Positions 1 to 7,700 of a DNA stretch of 64,000 nucleotides are shown piece by piece. The first letter of the stretch is position 1; each line of letters begins with the position of its first letter. This stretch comes from an uncultured Collinsella sp. (GTDB lineage Bacteria; Actinomycetota; Coriobacteriia; Coriobacteriales; Coriobacteriaceae). The stretch covers positions 38,892-102,891 of the forward strand of contig UQHW01000004.1 of NCBI GenBank assembly GCA_900540935.1, given 5' to 3'. A model generated the notes under the pieces. It searched no databases. It was not told the DNA's origin and saw nothing but the letters and a program-made list of their open reading frames with translations. The position numbers and the translations under genes were made by a program.

Positions 1-1247
1 TGTTTGGCCGCGTGCCGTACGTTATTGGCAAGGACGCCATGTATCTGATGGTGGTTATCGTGGCGTTTATCGCCGTGGTGCTGCTGACTTCATTCCGCGT
101 GAGCAACAAACCGCACGTAAACGTATATCTTTCGGGTGTGGGAACCGACAATTACCGCCATTTCCGCGGCTCGATGGGACGCGAGGTGAAGGCCGAAAAG
201 CGCAATTGGTACTCGGAGGACGCCCTTGGCGAGAAGCGTATTGGCCCCGCGGGTAGCGTCGTGTGCTGCAGCATTATCTTGTTTGCGCTGCTGTGTTGCG
301 CGTGGATTGGGCCCGAGAGACTTGCCATGAGTGCGCCCTCGGTGCTGCGCGGTAAGTATTTTGAAGGTTCGGGCGTCGTGGGCATCTTCATAGGCACCGT
401 GGCGTTTGCCCTGCTGGCACCGTTTGTGGGCGGCCTGATCGACGGCGCTGACCGCAAACTTTCGGCCCGCATGCAGGGCCGCGTGGGACCGCGTCTGCTG
501 CAACCGTTCTACGATGTGGCCAAGCTGCTGCGCAAGGCTCCTGCCAGCGTAAACACCATGGACGATACCTACATGGCGTGTGCGCTCATCTTCACCGTCG
601 TGGGTGGCGGCATCTTTGTGTCGGGCTCCAACACGCTGCTGTGCGCCTTTATGGTGACGCTCGCCGCGATCTTTGTGGTGTTGGCGTCCGCCTCGACGCA
701 AAGCCCGTTTGCCCAGGTCGGCGCCGACCGCGAGCTGCTGCAGGTTATGAGTTACGAGCCCGCCGTTCTGCTGATGAGCGTGGGCCTGTATCTCGCCACC
801 GACAGCTTTGATTCCATCGCCGTGACCGGGCAGTCGGCGCCCATCATCGTGTACAGTGCGCCCATTTTCCTCGCGCTGCTTGCGGTGCTCACCATCAAGC
901 TACGCAAGTCGCCGTTTGACCTTTCGTACTCGCATCACGCGCATCAGGAGATTGTCCAGGGCGTCGCCACCGAGATGAGCGGCAGCACGCTGGCCAAGAT
1001 GACCCTTATGCACTGGTGCGAGACCGTGCTGTTTTTGATGTGGGTGGGCATGTTCTTTGTTTGGGACAACCCGGTGAGCTGGGTGGTTGCCCTGGTCGTG
1101 ATGGTCGCGACGTATTTTGTCGAGGTGCTGATCGACAACACCTTCGCGCGCAGCACCTGGCGCAGCTGCTTTAAGCTCGGCTGGGGCGTGGCGCTGGTGT
1201 TTGGCCTGCTCAACCTTATGCCCATCCTCGTTGACGTGTTTATTTAG
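1..1247 (+). CDS. Ech-type hydrogenase membrane subunit, EchA C-terminus fused to EchB (5' partial)
   Basis: Membrane subunit of a group 4 energy-converting [NiFe] hydrogenase. The reading frame is open to the left edge, so the true start lies outside the window; the GTG at 12 is probably internal. The first ~100 residues look like the end of a NuoL/EchA-type antiporter subunit (a membrane helix, then YLSGVGTDNYRHFRG). After a further helix the protein becomes a NuoH/EchB-type subunit, recognisable by GGLIDGADRKLSARMQGRVG and the quinone-site-like loop KLRKSPFDLSYSHHAHQEIV. About ten hydrophobic helices are visible. A single polypeptide carrying both parts is unusual, since EchA and EchB are normally separate. 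echC follows after 12 bases. Ion-pumping function is inferred from family. Confidence 0.8.
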   Translation, partial: FGRVPYVIGKDAMYLMVVIVAFIAVVLLTSFRVSNKPHVNVYLSGVGTDNYRHFRGSMGREVKAEKRNWYSEDALGEKRIGPAGSVVCCSIILFALLCCAWIGPERLAMSAPSVLRGKYFEGSGVVGIFIGTVAFALLAPFVGGLIDGADRKLSARMQGRVGPRLLQPFYDVAKLLRKAPASVNTMDDTYMACALIFTVVGGGIFVSGSNTLLCAFMVTLAAIFVVLASASTQSPFAQVGADRELLQVMSYEPAVLLMSVGLYLATDSFDSIAVTGQSAPIIVYSAPIFLALLAVLTIKLRKSPFDLSYSHHAHQEIVQGVATEMSGSTLAKMTLMHWCETVLFLMWVGMFFVWDNPVSWVVALVVMVATYFVEVLIDNTFARSTWRSCFKLGWGVALVFGLLNLMPILVDVFI

Positions 1248-1259
1248 GAGGCGGCATCC

Positions 1260-1844
1260 ATGGATCATAAAATGTCGCGCTCGCCGTGGGTTATTCATTA
1301 CGACGGCTCGAGCTGCAACGGATGCGATATCGAGGTGCTGGCCTCGCTCACCCCGCTGTTTGATGCGGAGCGTTTTGGTGTGGTCAACACCGGCAACCCC
1401 AAGCATGCGGACATCTTTTTGGTGACGGGGTCGGTCAATGCCCAGAACCTGCCCGTCGTGCGCCAGATCTACAGCCAGATGCTCGAGCCCAAGTGCGTGG
1501 TGGCGTGCGGCATTTGCGCGTGTTCGGGCGGCGTATTCCGCGATGCCTATAACGTGATCGGCGGCGTGGACCGCGCGATTCCCGTGGACGTGTATGCGCC
1601 CGGGTGCGCCATTCGTCCCGAGACCGTGATCGATGCCATCGTGGAGGCGTGCGGCATCCTTGATCAGAAGGAGGCCGTGATGCGCGCCGGCGGTGACCCG
1701 CTTACCGTGGGCGGCGCTGCTACCTGGGATGGCGGCGTCGAGTTGGGCGAGGACGGGTTCGTGGCTGCAGCTGGGGCCGGCGACGCGCCCGCCGCTGGCG
1801 ACGCACCTGCTGGGACACCCGCCGCTGCAAAGGAGGCCGAGTAA
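1260..1844 (+). CDS. echC: Ech-type hydrogenase small subunit (NuoB-like)
   Basis: Small electron-transfer subunit of the group 4 [NiFe] hydrogenase, homologous to complex I NuoB; it should hold the 4Fe-4S cluster next to the NiFe site. Cluster cysteines are visible as SSCNGCD (C19, C22), the group ACGICACSGG (C83, C86, C88) and YAPGCAIRP (C116). The family core ends near residue 150. The rest is a low-complexity Ala/Gly/Asp/Pro tail of ~35 residues not usual for EchC. The start has AGGAGG just upstream (1247-1252). The TAA stop overlaps the ATG of echD by one base, indicating translational coupling. Confidence 0.88.
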   Translation: MDHKMSRSPWVIHYDGSSCNGCDIEVLASLTPLFDAERFGVVNTGNPKHADIFLVTGSVNAQNLPVVRQIYSQMLEPKCVVACGICACSGGVFRDAYNVIGGVDRAIPVDVYAPGCAIRPETVIDAIVEACGILDQKEAVMRAGGDPLTVGGAATWDGGVELGEDGFVAAAGAGDAPAAGDAPAGTPAAAKEAE

Positions 1845-2560
1845 TGCAAAAGGCTATCTATACCACCGTTGGGATCGACGAGCTCCTGTCGCATGTCCAG
1901 GCGCTCAAGGGCGTCGGCGCGCGCTTTGTGCAAATGCACACCGAGCGCAACGTCGACGACGGCTCGTATCGCTTGGTCTATACGTTTATCAACGTTCACG
2001 CTGCTCAGGAACATATTGCGCAGGACGGCAGCTATGCGATCGAGAATCTGGTGGTTGAGGGCATCGACCAGTACCAGGAGATTCCGTCCATCAGCTCGTA
2101 TTACCCCGCGGTGTTCCCGTTTGAAAATGAGGCCCACGACCTGTTTGGTCTTGCCATTACCGATATGCAGATCGACTTTAAGGGCTTTTTCTACCAGGTT
2201 TCGACTGCCGAGCCCATGAGCGTTATCACGCCCGAGGTGAAGGCCGCGCGCGAGAAGGCCATGAAGGTCCGTGCCGCCGCCGAGGCCAAGGCGCGCAAGG
2301 CCGCTGCCGAGAAGGCTGCCGCGGCTGCGGCTGCTGCAGGGGAGAGCGCTGCGAGCGCCGGCGATGCCGCGGGCGCCGCTGCTCAGCCCGCTGCGGCTGC
2401 CGGCTCCGATGCTCAGCATGATGAGGCTGCTGCGAAGGCCGCGCTCAAGGCCGCCGAGATGGAGGCAAAGCTCGCCGCCATGGATCCCGAGAAGGCGGCC
2501 AAGGTCCGCGCGGCGCTTGCCGCCAAGGCCGCCCGCGACAAGCAGAAAAAGGAGGCGTAA
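1844..2560 (+). CDS. echD: Ech-type hydrogenase subunit D (NuoC-like) with long Ala/Lys tail
   Basis: NuoC/EchD-like peripheral subunit that bridges the small and large hydrogenase subunits. Residues 1-140 form the recognisable domain: a beta-rich start, then SSYYPAVFPFENEAHDLFGL, the hallmark of this family. From about residue 150 the protein becomes a charged Ala-rich tail (many KAAAEKAAA and EAKARKAA runs) of roughly 95 residues, predicted helical or coiled coil. EchD proteins usually end near 120-150 residues, so the tail is an extension. It overlaps echC by one base and leads into echE after five bases. The tail is GC-rich and repetitive, so slippage is possible. Confidence 0.85.
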   Translation: MQKAIYTTVGIDELLSHVQALKGVGARFVQMHTERNVDDGSYRLVYTFINVHAAQEHIAQDGSYAIENLVVEGIDQYQEIPSISSYYPAVFPFENEAHDLFGLAITDMQIDFKGFFYQVSTAEPMSVITPEVKAAREKAMKVRAAAEAKARKAAAEKAAAAAAAAGESAASAGDAAGAAAQPAAAAGSDAQHDEAAAKAALKAAEMEAKLAAMDPEKAAKVRAALAAKAARDKQKKEA

Positions 2561-2565
2561 GGTCC

Positions 2566-3654
2566 ATGGCACATCGCTCCGTTATTCCGTTTGGCCCGCA
2601 GCACCCGGTGCTGCCCGAGCCACTCCACCTGGATCTGGTGCTCGAGGACGATCGCGTGATCGAGGCAATTCCGCAGATCGGTTTTGTGCACCGCGGGCTC
2701 GAGAAGCTCACCGAAAAGCGCGATATGCATCAGTTTGGCTACATCGCCGAACGCATCTGCGGCATCTGCGCCGTGGGTCACAGCTGCGGCTATGCCACAG
2801 CTTGCGAGCGTATGCTCGACATCGAGGTGCCCGGCCGCGTGCAGTACATCCGCACCATTTTGCATGAGCTTTCGCGCATCCACTCGCATTTGCTGTGGCT
2901 GGGCCTGCTCGCCGATGCCTTTGGCTTTGAGGCGCTGTTCTATCGTTCGTGGACCCTGCGCGAGCAGATTCTCAAGATTTTTGAGAGCACTTGCGGTGGC
3001 CGCGTGATCCTGTCGATCAATGAGATCGGCGGCCTTAAGCACGACATCGAGGACTCCGAGCTGGCGGGCATTGTTCAGACGCTCGATGCCATGCGCCCCG
3101 ACTACGAGGCTCTGGTGCATACGTTTTTGGATGATGCCAGCTGCGGCGAGCGCCTGCATGGCGTGGGCGTGATCAGCAAGAAGGACGCGCTGGAGCTTTC
3201 GATGGTCGGTCCGTTTGGTCGCGCTTCGGGCGTGGATTACGACGTGCGTATGTTCGGCGACGGTGCCTATGCGGACTTGGCCGCGTTTGAGCCCATCGTG
3301 GTGACCGACGGCGACTGCTATGCCCGCTGCCAGGTGCGTTGCGCCGAGGTCACGCAGGCCATGGACATTATCAAGGAACTTGTGGACAAGATTCCGCACG
3401 ACGGCATCGGCGGGCGCACCAAGCTTACGCCGGCCGACGGCGCGCGCGGCGAGGTTGTGATTGAGCAGCCGCGTGGCGAGGCGTACTACTATGTGCGCGG
3501 CAACGGCACCAAGAACCTGGATCGTTTCCGCGTGCGCACGCCGACGTCGCAAAACCTGGCGGGCCTGACGCACGCGCTGCAGGGCGTGCTCATCGCCAAC
3601 GTGCCCATGATTATCCTGACCATCGACCCCTGCATTAGCTGCACGGAAAGGTAG
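2566..3654 (+). CDS. echE: Ech-type [NiFe] hydrogenase large (catalytic) subunit
   Basis: Catalytic subunit that reduces protons (or oxidises H2) at the NiFe centre; family of EchE, HycE and CooH. Both NiFe ligand motifs are intact: RICGICAVGH with C65 and C68, and DPCISCTER with C356 and C359 at the extreme C-terminus. This separates it from NuoD of complex I, which lacks the cysteines. The protein stops at the second motif (362 aa), so there is no C-terminal peptide for a maturation protease to remove, as is also known for some group 4 enzymes such as CooH. The start ATG follows AAGGAGGCGTAAGGTCC. The hydrogenase-specific maturation genes are not in the window. Confidence 0.93.
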   Translation: MAHRSVIPFGPQHPVLPEPLHLDLVLEDDRVIEAIPQIGFVHRGLEKLTEKRDMHQFGYIAERICGICAVGHSCGYATACERMLDIEVPGRVQYIRTILHELSRIHSHLLWLGLLADAFGFEALFYRSWTLREQILKIFESTCGGRVILSINEIGGLKHDIEDSELAGIVQTLDAMRPDYEALVHTFLDDASCGERLHGVGVISKKDALELSMVGPFGRASGVDYDVRMFGDGAYADLAAFEPIVVTDGDCYARCQVRCAEVTQAMDIIKELVDKIPHDGIGGRTKLTPADGARGEVVIEQPRGEAYYYVRGNGTKNLDRFRVRTPTSQNLAGLTHALQGVLIANVPMIILTIDPCISCTER

Positions 3655-3661
3655 GCGCGGC

Positions 3662-4003
3662 ATGAGTTTGCTGACATTTGCCAAGACGGCCTTGGGTTCT
3701 ATGGTCAAGCAGCCAGTCACGGTGTGCTACCCGCAGGAGAAGCTCGCGGCGCCCGAGCGCCTGCGCGGGCATATCGTTAACGACATGGACGTGTGCATTT
3801 GCTGCGGCATGTGCGCGCGGCGTTGCCCGGCGGGCGCGCTCGCGGTCGATCGCAAGGGCGGTACTTGGTCGATTGACCCGTATGCCTGCGTGGTGTGCGG
3901 CGAGTGCATCGAAAGCTGCCCCAAGCACTGCCTGAGTATGGACACCGCCCGCACCCCGGTCGCGGCGGACAAGACGCCCACGGTAGAAACCAAGCCGGAG
4001 TAG
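3662..4003 (+). CDS. echF: Ech-type hydrogenase ferredoxin-like subunit (2x4Fe-4S)
   Basis: Polyferredoxin subunit that passes electrons from reduced ferredoxin to the small subunit (NuoI/EchF family). Two complete CxxCxxCxxxCP motifs are present: CICCGMCARRCP and CVVCGECIESCP, each for one 4Fe-4S cluster. It has 113 residues, typical for EchF. The N-terminus is short and amphipathic, and the last ~20 residues are low in complexity. It starts seven bases after echE and is the last gene of the operon; two hairpins follow at 4022-4063. Confidence 0.9.
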   Translation: MSLLTFAKTALGSMVKQPVTVCYPQEKLAAPERLRGHIVNDMDVCICCGMCARRCPAGALAVDRKGGTWSIDPYACVVCGECIESCPKHCLSMDTARTPVAADKTPTVETKPE

Positions 4004-4021
4004 GGCTGAAATAGGGGTCGA

Positions 4022-4063
4022 CGGGGCAAAAATGCCCCGCCGGTCCCGCGCGTAGACGCGCGG
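4022..4063 (+). terminator. tandem hairpins after the hydrogenase operon
   Basis: Two adjacent perfect hairpins: CGGGGCA/TGCCCCG with an AAAA loop (4022-4039) and CCGCGCGT/ACGCGCGG with a 2-base centre (4046-4063). There is no T-run, so intrinsic termination is only likely, not certain. Position directly after echF supports a transcript-end role. Confidence 0.5.
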
Positions 4064-4080
4064 TTAGGCCATCTCGAACA

Positions 4081-4297
4081 AAACTATGCCGGTTTACTAC
4101 GATGAATCGCTAATCTTCAACCACGCAGCATTTGGTAAAAACAAAACTGCAGGTAGACGGCTTGCGATTTTGCAATGAAAGCGAGTGTGGTCGGGGAATT
4201 CGTATTTATCGTAGTAAACCGGCATAGTTTTGAAATGGCACCGTATCAGTAACAGCCTCTGATCCCCCGGGGACGGAGGAAAGCGGACCATTGTGGC
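4081..4297. repeat. structured intergenic repeat, copy 1
   Basis: Element bounded by perfect 24-base inverted arms (4081-4104 and 4208-4231, core GGTTTACTACGAT) around ~100 bases that include CTGCAGGTAGACGGCTTGC. A flank containing GGGGACGGAGGAAAGCGGA follows (4260-4290). The arrangement is repeated in diverged form at 4337-4537. No convincing protein is encoded on either strand. MITE-like or structured-RNA function is unknown. Confidence 0.7.
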
Positions 4298-4336
4298 CTT
4301 GCAAGGGCGTCTGCGCAACCCGTCCGCCACGAAATG

Positions 4337-4537
4337 GGCCCATCTACTACGTTTGGGCGGCCACCCTCAACCACAGCGAAAAGCGAGAAAAGAAAACCGC
4401 AGGTAGATGGCCTGCGGTTTTTCGTAAAACGCTGGTATGGTCGGAGGTATCGGGTCAAACGTAGTAGATGGGCCGGTTTCGTGGTGAGCACCACCAATTG
4501 ATTCCCCGGAGACGGAGGAAAACGGATCATTTTTGCG
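4337..4537. repeat. structured intergenic repeat, copy 2
   Basis: Second copy of the 4081-4297 element in the same orientation. Perfect 19-base inverted arms are at 4337-4355 and 4456-4474 (core CATCTACTACGTTTG). The centre again has CCGCAGGTAGATGGCCTGCGG, and the flank again has CGGAGACGGAGGAAAACGGA. Arms differ from copy 1 in sequence but remain paired within the copy, the mark of selection on base-pairing. Confidence 0.7.
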
Positions 4538-4578
4538 TGATGGCTTCGAGTCGCACCTATTTTCCTGCGAAAACGCCG

Positions 4579-4658
4579 TGTCTCAACTTTGGTGAGACAT
4601 TTGTCTCACGCCCAAAACCGAATCTGGAACATGTGTCACCTGCCCTAATTGTGTCTCA
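4579..4658 (+). promoter_or_regulatory. possible operator array upstream of the giant adhesin gene
   Basis: A perfect palindrome GTGAGACA-TT-TGTCTCAC lies at 4592-4609. Further TGTCTCA half-sites lie at 4579-4585 and 4652-4658, in the only intergenic DNA ahead of the surface protein gene (start 4711). This suggests a dimeric repressor or activator site; the regulator is not identified. No clear -10/-35 pair was seen. Confidence 0.4.
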
Positions 4659-4710
4659 TTTCGTAACTTTAGGCTGATGCAAGGTCTGAGCCTGCGAGAA
4701 GGGAGACGCG

Positions 4711-7700
4711 ATGGGTAAGTACACGAGGGGTCTCTTGGCGGTGATACTGGCCGTAGTGCTGGTATTGCCCGCCGCAGCATTCGCCATGCTGCCCGAGGCC
4801 AACGCCAGGTCCAGTACGGGAATGGACGGGCCGACAGCGAGCGGGCCGACGGTCGTCGACCCCGACACCAGCGGACGCTGGGAAAAATGGGCGGCCGGCC
4901 ACAGCGGCAATAAGGTGACGACTCAAAACGTCGGTCGAATCTGGACCGACAAAACGGTTGAGGCAACCGGAGAAAACGAAGTGTCAGATTTTGTGACCAC
5001 GCTTTCGGCGATGTCCTCGACGTCTAATTCAACCGTGACAGTCACCACGCCACTCGACATCGTGCTAGTGCTGGATGCATCCGGCTCGATGAATGATCCT
5101 ATGGGTGGTGGAGATTCCACCAAGCGTATCGATGCGCTGAAGAGCGCTGCGAAAAGCTTTATCGACACCATCGCCAAACAAAACGAAGGTATCGAGGGTG
5201 TCGATAGGCAGCATAAGGTTGCCATTGTTAAGTTTGCGGGTGATGAGACCGACAAAGTTGGAAACGACAAGTACCGCTCCGGCGGCCATAGCTACAACTA
5301 TTCGCAGACAATGCAAGAGTTGACAGCGTGCACGGTTGGCGGCGCAAAGGGTCTTAAGGGAACGATCGATTCTATCGAGCCTGCTGGCGCTACGCGTGCC
5401 GATTATGGTATGAAACAAGCCGAGAAAAACATTAAAACTTTTGGACGCGAGGGCGCCAAGAAGGTCGTTGTGTTCTTTACCGACGGCAAGCCAACGAGCT
5501 ACAGCGAGTTTGATTCTGACGTCGCCAATGCTGCCGTGACGGCTGCCAAGAAGATGAAGGATGGCAAGGCCACCGTTTATACCATCGGCATCTTTAGTGG
5601 AGCGGACCCTGTTGCCGATCCCTCGAAAAAGGGGACAAGCGACGTCAACAAGTTTATGCACGCCGTGTCGAGTAATTATCCCGATGCCACGTCGTATGCG
5701 AGCGACGAGCTTGGCACGCGCGCGGAAAAGTCCGACTACTACAAGTCGGCGACCAATGCTGAAGAGCTCAAGAAGGTCTTCGACGACATCTCACAGGCCA
5801 TCACATCGGAGCCGCCTTATCCGACCGAAATCCATAAGGGCTACGACGAGACCAAGTCCGGCTACATCACGTTTACCGACGAGCTGGGCGACTTTATGCA
5901 GGTCGACGGATTTACCGAAGTCGTCATCAACGGCACGCCGTTTACCGAGGCGAGCAAGACGGTCAACAAAGAAACCAATACCGATACGTACGAGTTCGAT
6001 GGCAAGGCAAAAGACCTGCTCATTACCGTGCAGCGTGCCGGCGACGACAATCCCCGGAAGGGCGATATCGTAACGGTCAACATTCCCGCGTCGTTGATTC
6101 CTCTGAGTCACTTTAAGACCGTGGACGGCAAGCTTTCGGTCGATACCGTTAAGCCCATCCAGGTGAAGTATGCCTCGAGCGTGAAGAAGGGCGCACTCGA
6201 CAACCTGTTTACGCCCGAGAAGGTAACTGGGCTCAAGGATTACATCGAGAGCAATACGGCTGTTGCCAACGGCGCCAAGACCGTGAGCTTCTACGCGAAC
6301 AAGTGGAGCGGTGGTGCGTTGGGTGATACGGTTGCGACCTTTGAGCCGGCCGACACCAACCGCTACTACTACTTCCAGAAGCAGACTCCCATTTACGCGG
6401 ATAAGGACTGCACGCAGCCTGCAAAGAATTCGCTGGCAGATACTGGCACCTATTACTACAAGGATGAGTTTGAGGAGCGGGGCTCGAACGGCGAGGCCAA
6501 GCCCGTCACTGCTGTCATCGAGTTTGTCGGCGGCGACGCAGCGAAGTTTGACGGCGCTCTTGTTGCCGACGAGGACGGCAACCTTTCGTTTAGCGTGGGA
6601 ACCGCGCGTTTGGCCTTTATCGATGAGCTCCACACTACCAAGGGCAGCGTGGGCGGCAACAGCACTGGTACCGCGACCGACGTTCTCAACCCCAAGTGGA
6701 ACAACGTGTCTGCCAAGGCGACCGCGACGCATGTCAATTCCTACCTGGGCAACAACGGCAAGATCAGCTTTGCGTATGACATGACGCCGGCAATGGTGAA
6801 CACCAAGGCCAGCTTTGGCCTGACCAAGGTGCTCGAGGGCCGCAGCTGGACGGATGCGGACGAGTTTAAGTTTGAGCTCTCCGCGACGCCCAAGAATGAC
6901 GCTCCGATGCCTGCATCCACGGACACGACCGTGCACAAGCCCGACCCGGACGGCAAGGGCAAGGCTGTCATTGACTTCGGCGAGATCACCTTCAACAAGC
7001 CGGGCGAGTACACCTATGAGGTCCGCGAGGTCGCAGGCGAACTGGGCGGCATCACCTACAGCGAGAACGTTGCCACGTTCAAGGTGACCGTGACGGTTAA
7101 GGCCACGGGTGGGCTTAAGGCTGACGTTGAAAAGATCTCGGGCAAGACCGAGTTCAAGAACACCTATAGCGCCAAGACGGAAACCCCGCTGACTCTTGAG
7201 GCTACCAAGACGCTCACAGGGCGCCCGATGGCCGATGACGAATTCAAGTTTACGCTGAGCTACGCGGGGCACGACGAGGCTCTGCTAGAGACCACCAACA
7301 AGGGCGGCAAGGTTGAGTTCGGTCCGCTGACGTACACGACCAAGTCGCTCGCCAAGCTGGTCGAGGAAGACAAGGCATCGCTTGATGCCAGCTCAGGCAA
7401 GCCCACGTGGACCATTCATTACGTCGCTGCCGAGCAGACCGGCGAGCTGCCCGCGGGCGTGAGCGCTACCGTGTCGGCAATTGACGCGTATGTGACCGTT
7501 GTCGACAACGGCGATGGTACCCTGACGGCGACGGCTGTCTACGGCGACGCCGGCAACAAGTTTGTGAACACCTACACTGCCGCGCCTGCCGAGGCATCGC
7601 TTGTGGGCAAGAAGAATCTGCAGGTGGTTCCTGTTGGCCTGACCCCGGCCAACATCACCGGCAAGTTCACCTTTACCGTGATCGGCGAAGAGGGCGCGCC

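Noticed and set aside
4097..4530. Two similar minus-strand ORFs beginning with the peptides MVRFPPSPG and MIRFPPSPG
   Set aside because: Their similarity is explained by the tandem structured repeats; the rest of the two frames diverges and follows the inverted arms.
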